This document shows, in pieces, positions 38,101-50,000 of a DNA stretch of 64,000 nt. A model generated the notes under the pieces. It worked only from the letters and a program-made list of their open reading frames with translations. It made no database searches and had not been told where the DNA came from. Each line of letters opens with the position of its first letter. Position 1 is the first letter of the stretch. The position numbers were made by a program, and so were the translations under genes. This DNA is from Lutraria lutraria (Eukaryota > Mollusca > Bivalvia > Venerida > Mactridae). Where the stretch lies: the NCBI GenBank assembly GCA_964023205.1, contig OZ026837.1, positions 11,447,479 through 11,511,478 on the forward strand. The letters are read 5' to 3'.

Positions 38101-38984
38101 GCATTGAAATCTCAATACCAGCCAGATTATATATAAAGCAAAGTGTCAGGTAACGTAATTCTATTTCGTATTTTGTAATCATGCAAAAAAAACAAATGTC
38201 TGATGTAAAATAATTCATTGAATTATGTGTAATAATAATTATGTAACACTTCTAAAATATACGATTGTCTCGACAAAATTGCACAGAGGACTATGAAAGA
38301 AAGAAAATAACTTTGCCAGTATCCGCGAATTAATCACTTTACAACAGAGGAAATCAGAGTTGACTACGTGATTCTTCATAAGTAACTTACAAACAAACAA
38401 AATAGCATTGTCTGGAGTTGTAAGATTATAAGATTCATATTGAAATACGTCTTGTCCTCTAAAAGTACGCTCTGCACAATATTATTTCAAAAAGGCATCT
38501 TTCAAGGACCATTAAACAAATCCTTGTGGTGATACTATGATTGTGGAATATACCAGCGTAGTTAAGCTGTAATCAAACAACACTTGTAAAAGTAAAAAGT
38601 GAAGTATTTCTATTTGCATATACATGTAGATAAAAAAGATACCCAGAAAATACCTTACTCTGTAAATCCATCAACTCAGAAACCGCCCAACTTAATTGAC
38701 TGAAGGCAGTCTCCCCCGCGGATCTGTAGCAAAGCCGCTTCACACAATATTAATATGTTTGATTGTGTTGATGCAACTCATACATCAACCGCCAGGGTTT
38801 GCAACATGCTTCAATAACTGTCAATACAATGACAGTAGATTGTAAACGCTTACCGCTCCGGGGACAAGCTGTTGCATACATCTGGAAGAGGCATGTTCGT
38901 TCTGCTAAACACAGGTTTTGTTGTATTCATGTTATGTGAATATTGTTGTCAAATATGGTGACTGACGATTGGTTTTCGAATATT
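35133..38984. repeat. Inverted duplication, arms 1.5-1.9 kb, spacer about 0.4 kb
   Basis: The left arm runs from about 35133 (AATATTCGAAAACCAATC) to about 37026. The right arm runs inverted from about 37434 to 38984 (GATTGGTTTTCGAATATT). Matching landmarks: AACAAATCCTTGTGGTGATA at 38515 against its complement near 35607, TGCCAAGTAACAGTAG at 37482 against 36678, and ACAAAGTACCCTAATTAGTG at 37440 against 37000. The left arm has an extra segment of about 285 bp (36712-36996) that the right arm lacks. The arms look well over 90 percent identical by eye. Most of it is non-coding apart from the frame at 37657-37920. Confidence 0.9.
37657..37920 (+). pseudogene. 87-codon reading frame in the right arm, function unknown
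   Basis: The frame is open from after a TAA at 37654 to a TAA at 37918 and has no ATG near its start. It reads like protein (EYREIVNDIKNNLTTAEAF then LERQNEYLCFEVNGLPQ). The equivalent left-arm frame keeps the first half with few changes, then is broken by an insertion with a stop after NGLPQV. It may be the relic of a transposon-encoded protein that the inverted duplication carried along. I do not recognise a family. Confidence 0.35.
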
Positions 38985-40533
38985 TTTTATATCATGGAGT
39001 TTATTGTTGTAGACTATGCTGTAAAATTGATAACTGTTGGTGTTGATATCTTATGTATAGCCCTTCCAGGGAATCTGGCCTCTTGGCTAAGACGAAGTTT
39101 CATGTATTGAAATTAATCAGAATCAGTTGCGATATGTTTCTTTACCACGGGTAGCGTTACAGAAATACACAATTCACAATGCTCAAATGATTTCTTACAC
39201 ATTTGTAATAAAAAAGTATATACAAAATTTAATGTAATGTGGCAGAAGTCCGACCTGATATACGTCTTGAATAAATGGGTATTTGTAAATGCGCCTTTGT
39301 GTACAATGATTAAATGATGATGCGAACATTTCTTCTAATTAAGCCATATACCAACTTAATATTTGAGTAAATGATATTACCTCATAAAAAGAAACAAAAC
39401 TATAAAATGTGTGTATAAAATATGAATAGTGACTTAATTTATTAGCATAAGACGTCTATGACCTTTAATGAAATAACTAATGTCCAGGGGGATTATGTGC
39501 AAGTATTCAGTCAAATCACAAAACAGTCGACTTGTTAAAATAAACTTTATATGAATAATGTATAAGAAATTAAATGATTAATAATATAATTAAATATAGT
39601 ATAGTATAAATGCAACCTAGTGACTACTTCATTATAAGTACCGATGTTCAATACAACCTCAAAATTTTAACCCGACAGTGAAAGTGCATTAATTATTCAT
39701 TTTGGTTCAAATATTTTGGTTCTATTTTGCATTAAGTAACTAAGCGGAGTGTCATTTTAGGTTGATTGGGGTTTAATTGTGATTTAAATCATTTTTTGTG
39801 GTGCTCGCCTGTTTTACTGTGGCCGTTGTTGTTGATTATGGTGTTTAAAGCAACCTCTCGAATATAGTCATTCACCATAAATTTTAATATCACTAAATTT
39901 GTACTGCTGTGATAATTATATGATAATGTCGGTATGAAGCCTTGGCAACTACGAGAATATTTTTCTACAACATAATAAATGATTCAAGTCTCAAAATGTA
40001 ATTTATTTCGTTTTTATGGATTTATTATTGTGTGTTTTGATAGTCTAGACTCCTAACGAGAAAGCAAAAACCTTAGAATTGAAAAGACGGTGTCTCAGCC
40101 AGTAGATCGTCTCGCACTCAACTTTCCTGTTACTGTCTACGAAAATGAAATCAAATCGTCTGGGGAATTAAAAGTACCCAATTACGATTGTGAAATTAAT
40201 ATTGAACCACAAACAGATTAAAATTGTTTACTTGTACCATTATAAATCAAAATGTCAAAAATCAATTTACTTAATCATTATATCAGAGTATAGCATAGAG
40301 TTTAGTTGCTCAAGACTAGCAACACAATATTAAGTTTTCAGGATTTCAAAGTTTACAGGGATACCAGTGATGAATACATTGCTTTTATCAATTTACATAG
40401 GCTTAACCGTTGCAAACAAGCTAAGGGATTAACAAAGCAGAATTAATACTAGTAAATAAACTATTTAAAGTGAATGTATATACAATATTGATTAAGGTAA
40501 AATAGATAAGTTGTCGCCAACCTATTGAAACAT
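38985..40533. other. Intergenic, no gene seen
   Basis: AT-rich sequence with no open frame of note, no repeat I could match and no RNA gene. Confidence 0.5.
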
Positions 40534-41430
40534 TTAACGTATCTGGCTTGGTTTACAGCGTAAAATGATATTTTACGTAATTTACAAAGATTAAATATCA
40601 TACTTTAATACCAAGAAACAATAAATTCTAACCGAACGCTCAAAAATGGTGTTTTATTGCGATAAATACTGCACCCCTTTATCGACTTGTCCTAATGAGC
40701 GTTAAACATCTCTAACGTAATGTGCATTGTATTTGTACGATATGATACTATTAATTCATTAATGACAAAAAATTGTTATAAATCTCTTACTAGACATCAA
40801 AATTGGGCGTGGTTTCAATTATTGAACCGTAAATATTAGCGATTTTGAAATGGGGTGCGTCAAATTCGTTGATTTCATGAGACGATAATGATCCGACACT
40901 TTAATTGTTAATTGCTCAGATTAAAAAAAACACAGTAGGTGTCATTTTCGAATTAATATTGCCGTTTTATTTGATGACGGATTTCAAAGCGGTTTGTGGT
41001 TATTTTGTAGCGGGAATGTTAATCTAGGGCACCATGCCTCCGAATATTTGATACTTGTTTTCATTTTGTATCTATGGCGTATTACGTAATAAACAGCAGG
41101 GTTTTGGGTACGGAATTTCTTTAAAGTCAAGTATCTAACGAACCGAGGACGCTATCAAAAACTGAGGCACGGTTCCCTACATTATACATTTATAGTGATT
41201 TTAAGGCTTTTTGTTGTTATATATTCCTATATACAGAGTAGTTATCGTTGTTCAAAAAATTGTAAATTACGTGCGATATTGGTTTATAGAAGACCAATCA
41301 AATGTAATATTTAATTCAAATTACTTGCAGTGCACTTTATTCAGGTTTATTTTAGTTTATAATTATGGTTAAGTTTTTTAAATCTATGAATTGGTGAAAC
41401 TTGATTTGACCTGACATCCAAACCAGATTC
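40534..41430 (+). mobile_element. TTAA-flanked element, family 2, copy 2
   Basis: Begins TTAACGTATCTGGCTTGG. It is collinear with the nested copy at 27812-28761 along its full length, sharing GTAAAATGATATTTTACG, AACGCTCAAAAATGG, CCCTTTATCGACTT, GGTACGGAATTTCTTTAAAG and TTGATTTGACCTGACATCC. The right terminus is decayed (CCAAACCAGATTC) and its TTAA is lost, so the end is approximate. Confidence 0.85.
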
Positions 41431-44080
41431 ATAAAAGAAATAAACACGAGCGAAAAATTGATCGATGCTGGGAAACAAAGAAATGACTGGTGAATGCGGA
41501 GGGCTGAATTACAAATAAAATCGTGCATATATATAACACTCAATGATATCGTCTCCTATCGTGTAGCCAGCCATGACTTACGGTTCTCCGTTTACATCCA
41601 CTTATGGTCTGTGACGTGTTCAAGTCATGTTTTGTCTTTATATTGATGTTTAATTTGTTGGTCGGTTTTATTACTGCACACTAGTTTTTATGAAGTGTGT
41701 TCTTCACAAAAAAATGGCACTGGTTAGGATGAACAAAGTTATCAACGAGCAACAGAAATGACACAATTAATTTGTTTGGCAGATAAGAAATGTACCCAGC
41801 TTAAATGCAAACTAGGCTTGATCGTTTGACATGTACTTGTACTTTGATGCGCTGTTACTGGCATGACATTCAAGAGAACATAAATTCACATCACAAACAT
41901 CTAATCAAGTACCATAGCGCTTTCAAAAAATTGAAAACAACTAAAAATTATTTGTCTTGTTTGTTCTTTGATAGTATAAATTTATGATGAAAACATCCAC
42001 CTCTGTGTATGCTGATGATTAAGGTATTGCCTAATGAGGCTGCTAAACGTGATTCTTTATGATATCATCAAACAACGCATTGAACGTTGTCCTGGGAGTA
42101 ATGTACATCCAGACGGTTGGCCACAACTTGTAAATAAATTCAGATTAAGTGTTGATAATGCAGTTATATCTTGATGAATCGAGTACAAACCCACGTGAAA
42201 TAAACATCCAGAAGAAGTAGACTGAAAAATATCCCACTGGGATATGACACAGACAAATAAACCAGCCTAGAAACTGTGTAGCCTATTAACTACAATCAAG
42301 AATTACAATAAAGATTGACTGACAACAGAAGGATTAAAACACATCAGTCCGTTAGGACAAAACTCACACAGTTATATTTCATGTACCTTATTATATCATT
42401 GTCTTCACGAGGGGCCGTTGCTTAAAAATAATATAGAATGAGAAAAAAACACGTATCCACTGTTGTAAAAAGAACATTCTACCAGTCAGACAATAATCCT
42501 TGTGTTGTCTTGGAGACGACGAGGCGAGGCAATACTACATTCACTATAACTTGATGTGATCCAATTACTCATTTTGACAACTTCGAGCAAAACCATTACT
42601 TGAATCTATACGCAATTTGTTTAACTTTTACGCACGAATAATTCAGCGTGAGTTTTATTATCAAAGTTTTCTCAAATCAATAAGATCATATATAATAATA
42701 ACCTTTGGCAATGACTATATCAATGAGATGTGTCCCGAAAGTTTTCGCTGTCATGTCCAATACTGATTCCAGTATGTTAACAAATTCCCTTATTATGTTA
42801 TGACACGGATTGTCCTAAAGGCTATCTTACAAATTGGAAGATATAGAGTGTCAACGTCCATCGTAAGTACCATTTCACATTTTTCTTTCAACTTGGATAT
42901 TTATTTTATGTATAATTGAAGTATGGCAATATGAAATGACAATACAACAAAACTATAGACAGTCAACTCCCACATGCTAGTACGATTTATATTAGGTGTA
43001 AAAAGTGTTTGTTTCTGATTACATGCTCATTAAAATAGCGTAGATAGTAGTTTTTTTTTTAAATTTTATTGTTCCTGAAAGGGTGTAAAATGGTAAACGA
43101 ATGAGACAGTGGGTGTATCGTTCATCGTAGCTAATGAAAGTCTATGGTCGGGGTAGCTATTGGGATAGATCGGGTAACTTGAAACAGTCTATTACGCCTT
43201 AGATAGATAGTGATTTAATATCATACCCAGGGTGATACTTTTCTATAAGCATTAATGAACGTAATAAACAATTCACGAAATTGGTCACATATACAGAATG
43301 GGACTCTCACGCAGGCTGCTGACAAAGCGACAGACCATTAGAATGCTCGATTTTATGCGGGTCCCAGGGGTTGTAATGCTATAAAGGAAACATTTTTCTT
43401 CGTATATTATGAAGTAAAACATTGCTTATTATGAATTATTGATGTCATGCATGTTACAATTGAAGTATTGAATTTTATTGATGTGTTCAGTCGGAAGTGA
43501 GGATAAGACAAATAGCTGTAACAACCGTAAAGAATTCGTGACATTACGAACATTAATTATGATCAATGTCATAGACGTCATTTATTCGTTGTTGATACAT
43601 TTTGATACGAAGAAATTGACCTTTCAGCTTGTGGGGATTTCCCAAGTGAACTGTGTGAAAGCTGTGATAAATTTGTTTCCGTCGTCCGCGTAATCACTAG
43701 ATCAAGGCGTGAACAATTGTTTCTGGTTACATGCTCATTTGATATATAGATAAGAAGGTCCTGGCCTTTTGGTGATATTAAAAACGTGTAGAAATGTAAG
43801 AAAAGCCGGTGCACTGTTCCTGGGGCTTAATAAAAAAGTCTTTGACCTGTCGTGGAACCAGAAAAGATTCCATTCTTCAAGCATAAGTGTCATGTATTTA
43901 TGTGCATTTTTTTTAATATCACGTCAGTAGAGAGAATGAATTTGTCATTTTCGTCTTCGAGGCTAAGATTGTCAATAACATGTTTGCAAAGTGATTCTTT
44001 CAGGGAGAAGTTATTATCATGGACAATATGTTGTTGTATACTGACTATTATTCGACATAAAAACATCCCGGTAACAATAG
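41431..44080. other. 3' flank of VWA/EGF gene A (duplicated region)
   Basis: From about 41890 rightwards this matches 57465-60343: TTGAACGTTGTCCTGGGAG, GTTGGCCACAACTTGTAAAT, ATCCCACTGGG and CACGTGAAATAAACATCCAG occur in both. The small frames seen here, such as 43478-43693 (+) and 43578-43814 (-), are not preserved in the second copy, so this is duplicated non-coding DNA. I see no gene. Confidence 0.6.
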
Positions 44081-47000
44081 CTATTCTCCTTGCAAATCGC
44101 ATTTGTTGTACACAAACTCCGCTTGTAGAACATCTAAATTCACGGGTATTTTTTCGTCTGTTAGGAAGACATTATATGAATCTGTAACCATGTCATACAA
44201 TCCAGTAAAATTAACATCGAGTCCACTTCCAATTACAATTATTTTGACCCCATCTGCTTCTAATTTTGACTTTTCTGTTTCTAAATCGTCGATATTGTCG
44301 TTTGATATGTCGCCATTAGTAGAAACAACCAGAAATCGCTTTGCGTCTGATCTTGAACTGGAGGCGTTGATGAACTGATTTCTGGCAAATTCATACACCT
44401 TTGAGATGGGCATCTTTTCCATGCATGTCGACTTCTCAATTTTGCTGATTTCAATTTTGATGTTATTGATATCATCAGATTGTCCCATGTCAATCGACGT
44501 CTTTACATTCGTGTCAAATGATGCCAAACTGATTTGTGTTTCATTTGTACCTAGATTAATTTTATCGATTAAATAAATCATGGCGTTTTTGCTCTTTTCG
44601 TGTTGTTCATGCGACATTGTATGAGTGGAGTCAAGAAGAATTGATACGTCGGTTTTAGCGCTATGTATACACTCTGAAAAATAGAAGCATTTATATTGAA
44701 ATATCATTAGCTAAAATGCGATGATTTTACAAACATATTACATGTATACATAAAATCAATTAACTAAATACACACGTTAGAATGTTTTTATTCAGTGTTT
44801 TTGGTTGTTGTTTTTTTTGCTTGAATTATAGTGTAACCTTGTCAGCACTAGTAAAAGAGATAAAGATAATAAAAACTACAGTTACCATCGCAATCAAAGT
44901 GGACTAAACGTTTCAAGACGGAGTACAATGAGTTGAAATTTTCAACTGAGTACACGAAGGAAGAATCAGAAGCGATACTAATGAGTTCCTGGTGACTAAC
45001 TTGCACGCCAATACCTGCAATTTAGCATTAATCATCTTAATTTGTATTTATTGTCATACAAACAATTCTATCACTACACTATGAATTGCTTTCTTGAAAG
45101 CTCAATTTCCAGAGGGGCGTAAGAGAGGTTTTGATACTTTTGAGAAATAAGCCTCTAAAGATTTGAGTGTCCACAACTTTTTTGTTACTAAACGGAAATT
45201 TCAGATTTTTGCTGTGAAGCTTTAGATGATATTTAACTACTTATTAATAATTTTTCATGAATTTCTATATTTTTTAAAACAACAAAGACTGAAACTGAGA
45301 TACGCCTTTTGGAATTTCTGGGGCGTAACTTGTCAATTTTACAATGAAGTATCGACTTACGACCTTTTAGAATTGATCTATTATGATGAAATTCTAATTA
45401 CGCCAATGTGGAACTTAAATCTCACTGTACATATCAATGTAATGATAAATAAAAAGATTATGAAACATAACGAACTTTATTAGAACAATTCATACTAATT
45501 GTAATAATTAGATATAAAACCGACAATGTGGTCCAGAGTCGTTTATCTACATTGTACAGAAATCCTGAATTGCAATAATAATGTTAAAATATTACAGCAT
45601 TTAATTTCTATACCTCTTCAGTATTCTGCAATTATACAGTACTAAAATCTATAGTGATCATAATAATTCTGTTGCTGACATTCTTATAAATATGTCCATA
45701 CAATAATTATTTGAGCAGATTTCACATTCACACTCATGGGCTGTTTAGTCTGATAATTAATTTCAAACGTAAATTTCGATGACTTAGGGTAAAAGGTGAT
45801 TTGCCAGTTAAAAAACGCTACACCCGTATTTGTTTCAACAGCTTATCAACAATTTGCTGGATTTATTCAACATAACATAACTAAATGGAGGTAAACAAAC
45901 CGCTATATGCACAACTCGTTTATAGTGAAAACAAAAAAAAACTTAACATTAAAATTAACAAAATAACTGGCTTAACACAATAACTCCATATGAACTAGAT
46001 ATTCAAACAAATAACAGCGTTTATAACACCATAATTACACCGTAAGGAAATATTGTCCCAGTCCAGTTATTTTCATCTACATAATAATCACTGACGGTTG
46101 TATCTATGGAGGCTGACTCAAAATTATTTAAAAAAGTTACGAAAGATACTAGTAGTTTGCACAGAGTGCACGTGCCGGTTTAAATGACTAATTGCAGTGC
46201 TTTGTAAAAGTGCTGGTCAACATCAGGCAGGTATTTTAGCATGCTGGTAATGTCTCTTTTTTTCTCAGTGGAAATTACAGGCACTTTGGTCAGTATTCTG
46301 GGAATAGGTAAGCACCTACATAGTCCGCTTGTTCTCGTAACTCTGCTACTAATAGTTGCCTGTTGTCAAGAATGGACTTCCGGTAGTCATGAAAGTTGTG
46401 TTCTGCATCTGAATGATGACGAAACAATATTTTCGACGAGTCTTTTTCAGTTGCCGCTATCGTACTATGGATGTTATCCATTTCTTGAATACTGGAACTT
46501 TACAATCAATCATAAACCGAGTTTCTATTTTGCGGGACGCACGAGTCCGGCCACAATATAAATAATTTTACTTCCGGATGTTTCCCTTTTATATCTCGCA
46601 ATATCATCACAATGGCACTTGCTATTTCGTTAGCACCTCTTCCACATACTGCTTCATAGCACCATCGATTGAACAGTGTTCCGTTGAATTGTAAATATTT
46701 AGTTTTCTTTTGAAGTAAAAGTTGCTAATATTTGCTTTTGGTAGCACTATTACATTTTCTAAGTCAAAACATACTACAGCTTGTACTTTGTCACAGCGAT
46801 CACTGTCACGTTACATCTTCGTATGTATCTTATCTGCTTCATGTGCATCGAATTTCCGTTGAAGCTCAGTGTTCAAGGCTTGTACGGTTGTTGTAGCTAC
46901 TCGGATAACATTTTTCATTTCTTCACACAAATCGCATCTGTCCTTTTTTGGAACATGAAAACCGAAGTCAACATAGCATCTCCAGTGTCTTCTGTTTGAT

Positions 47001-50000
47001 TTTCGACAATACCTATGTCGTTGTTGTTGAAGTCTCTGATTAGAGATAACTCTTTGTTACTGAATAGTACATTTTCTTCTGTGTTTCGGGTTGACTAATC
47101 TCTTGTATTCTGATTTAAAACACTACCATTATTTAAAGTGTCTGTGTTGTATAATACAGTATCTATCTCAATTTCGTTCGAAGAGGTGCTATCTAAATCA
47201 ATGTAAACATTAATGTTGCTTTCGTTGACCATACAAACATTTTGATGATCAAACGGTATTTTACCTTCAAGTTCCTCTACGAAGAAACGTGGTAGAGTAT
47301 TTAAATCGTACACATTCACTGGAATAGTTTCATCATTATTTTCACAATGACTCTTTTCATTAACTTGGTCATCAAAGGTACCTTCGGATTCAAAATCACA
47401 GTTAATTATATCTAGTACTTCACCTAAACTTAACTTACTCATTTTTGGATGGATTGTGACAGATGTATCTAAGAAAATATCTAAAAACTGTGGTTTGAAC
47501 TCGTCTAACATAACACTTGAATGCAATGATATGTGCAGAAATACCATATATCCACGCGTATTCCGTACTAGTATTTTGTCACAATTTCCAATATCAAAGT
47601 AGACTTCACAGGCATCTAATACTAATATCGGTTTGTTTTGACAAATCTCCACTAATGTTTCGGCCAAATTTCTGGTGAAACTCAAGTATATTTGTTCCAA
47701 TCTGATGCAGGATTTCAACACAACAAAGTCTTCCTTAATCAGCTTTTTGCAACCTGACACATTTACAGTTGTAAGGTTTGGCCATTCCGACAAGAAACAC
47801 AAAGTTGAAAAAGGCGCCTCTGTTATATCGAGCCAAGTTAATGACGAAAAGTCACTTCTTGTAAAAACCCTGTCTATTTCTTGAGTAGTGCATTTAAACG
47901 TTGTACATGGCAACAATAGTTGTCGAATCTTGGAGTAAGATAAAATAATCTCTATAATCTCTTTTGACAACTGCAATGGATATTGAAAGTCAATAACAGT
48001 TCAGAGGCTTGATGTGTACTTGATAAGTTCATAAAATCTTCTGCATATTCTGTTCACACACATAAGAAGTTCTTGTATTTCAATGTAAGAAAATATATAC
48101 ACAAGCACGCCATTTGAAAGATCTGTCAACACAGTCCTATAAAATAAAAAACAATATATTTCACATACAAAAAGCAAATGATATATTTGACTCTTGAAAA
48201 GATGTACACACATACCTGTTTTGAACAGATATACATACTGACATAAGACATATGTTCTTCAGCACCAATCGCTTGACAAGCTCAATATGATTAAAACATA
48301 ACATGACGTTTATCATGTAATTCGACGAATATAGCGTTCAAATGTATGAAGTTACAACAGAAATGTAATGTTACCTTTCTTGGTTGTTGAGCCGCCCATT
48401 TGCTATGTTAACGTAATACTGTAGATAGTATTAGAGTTAGCTTTGTCGAAAGAAAGATTTTAAAAACTAATATATCCGAAATGCAACATATCCGAAATTA
48501 ATAGTGCAGAAGTCATTATCATTCTACCTGATACAGAAAAGAACAACAATAAGCAACATCCAAAGTATTTTCACTGAATAAATATATAAAAAACAATCAC
48601 AATACATATTTATACTTACACATCAGTCCTTTATAGAAGTGTAAAAATGAAAACAATAACAAAGAAGATTAAATCTCGGCATGTTACGACGCCATCTTGT
48701 TTCGAATCGCTGAATTTGATTGGTTGAAGTTGTACGCCTTTCTTGAATTGATTATAAACGAATTAATAGGTTATACGCCTTTCTGGAATTGAGGTTTACG
48801 CTATCAAAATCAGTAGCACGTGGAAATAGATCATACCATCATGTAGAGATCGAAAAGACGAATCCAACGATACCAAACACTCAATTTTACTAAAATTTTG
48901 GATACGCCCCACTGGAAATTAAGCGACTATTAGTGACATTATTATCTACGAACAGGATTCATTTTTGTTCCTTTCTTTTCACAGACATCCAAATAAAGAC
49001 AGAAACCAGATGAGAGGTTTAAAGCAACAAGCATTTAATCAAATATCCACGAACGTTTGATACATTTCAACGAATATTACATAATGACACTTTCCAGTAT
49101 ATAATTAATACACTTATTACTAATAATACTGAAAATATATGCGGTAACTTAGCATTTTTATTAAGCATACATAGTTTCATTACCAATAAGTTATGAAAAT
49201 ACGCGAATAACACTCAAAGATACATGACTGATAGAAAATTGTTCGCATTGGGTAGATATAAATACCGGTACGATAGAAAAAGAAGCAATGTATGTTATTG
49301 GAAGATATTTGATAACTTATACAAATGGAGATAACATATTCAAACTGGACGTCTTACCTACAACAGCAATTGTATCAACAACTTTTGATATCTTAGCTGC
49401 CGCTTTCACAGTTTCCTGCTTATCAGTAGACATACCATCCGTCAAGAGGTATACAAATCGTGTTGCCAGAGTATTGTTTATTCTTCTTTCAATACCATGA
49501 CCAGCACTAAACACATCAACCACCTGTTTGTAAGCAAAATGCAATAAAATACAATTATTAACGCTAGTGCATAGAACCATTTTGTCGAACATTGATAAAT
49601 ATGTAAATAAATGCTATATGCAATGTAATCATTTTATCAAAATACTTATCAATGTGTAATTAAATACATATGTTAACGCATGCGCATGAATCAGTTTAGT
49701 TGGCAATTATAAAAATGCAATTTTAGTTGCTTCTTTATAGTTTAAAACTACGTCTGTGTTTGGTGTTCAGCTTTAACGTCTTGTGTATGCATTTGTTAAG
49801 AAAATTATGTTTATATCTATTCCATACCGTTAAGGTTTTATACAAGAATAACTCACCGCTCTCAATCCTTTATCTGTGAACGTTGCACCAGGTCTGAATG
49901 TTACATTCATTATGGCATCTACAAGTGTTGTATTGTCTGTGTATTGATTCAAATAAAACTCTATTTTGGCTTCAAATGAAAAGGTTATCACACTAATTTG

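Larger units (their letters stand above)
45101..48923 (-). mobile_element. 3.8-kb DNA transposon with an F-box/LRR passenger, in intron 7 of gene A
   Basis: Left terminus CTCAATTTCCAGAGGGGCGT (45101) and right terminus ..ACGCCCCACTGGAAATTAAG (48923) are inverted repeats. A subterminal word resembling TACGCCTTTCTGGAATT recurs near 45301, 48735 and 48778. Sequence on both sides aligns with the corresponding intron of gene B (61297-61767), which lacks the insert, so the boundaries are supported by an empty-site paralog. Inside, both on the minus strand, are a broken transposase (46290-46980) and a broken F-box/LRR frame (47095-48136). The target duplication is not obvious. Confidence 0.8.

Noticed and set aside
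42094..42125. CATCCAGACGGTTGG resembling the CPDGW start of a lectin domain
   Set aside because: No cysteine codon or downstream lectin motifs in any frame; the duplicate at 57658 shows it is part of the non-coding flank.
44103..44378. 91-codon + frame, repeated at 60366-60641
   Set aside because: Conserved only because it is antisense to the last exon of the VWA/EGF genes, which has clear VWA motifs.
46241..46999. Two + strand frames of 106 and 72 codons in the transposon
   Set aside because: They overlie the minus-strand transposase relic whose conserved blocks are recognisable.
48001..48003. TGA read as selenocysteine
   Set aside because: No selenoprotein family match, no SECIS element recognised, and a TAG also interrupts the frame downstream.
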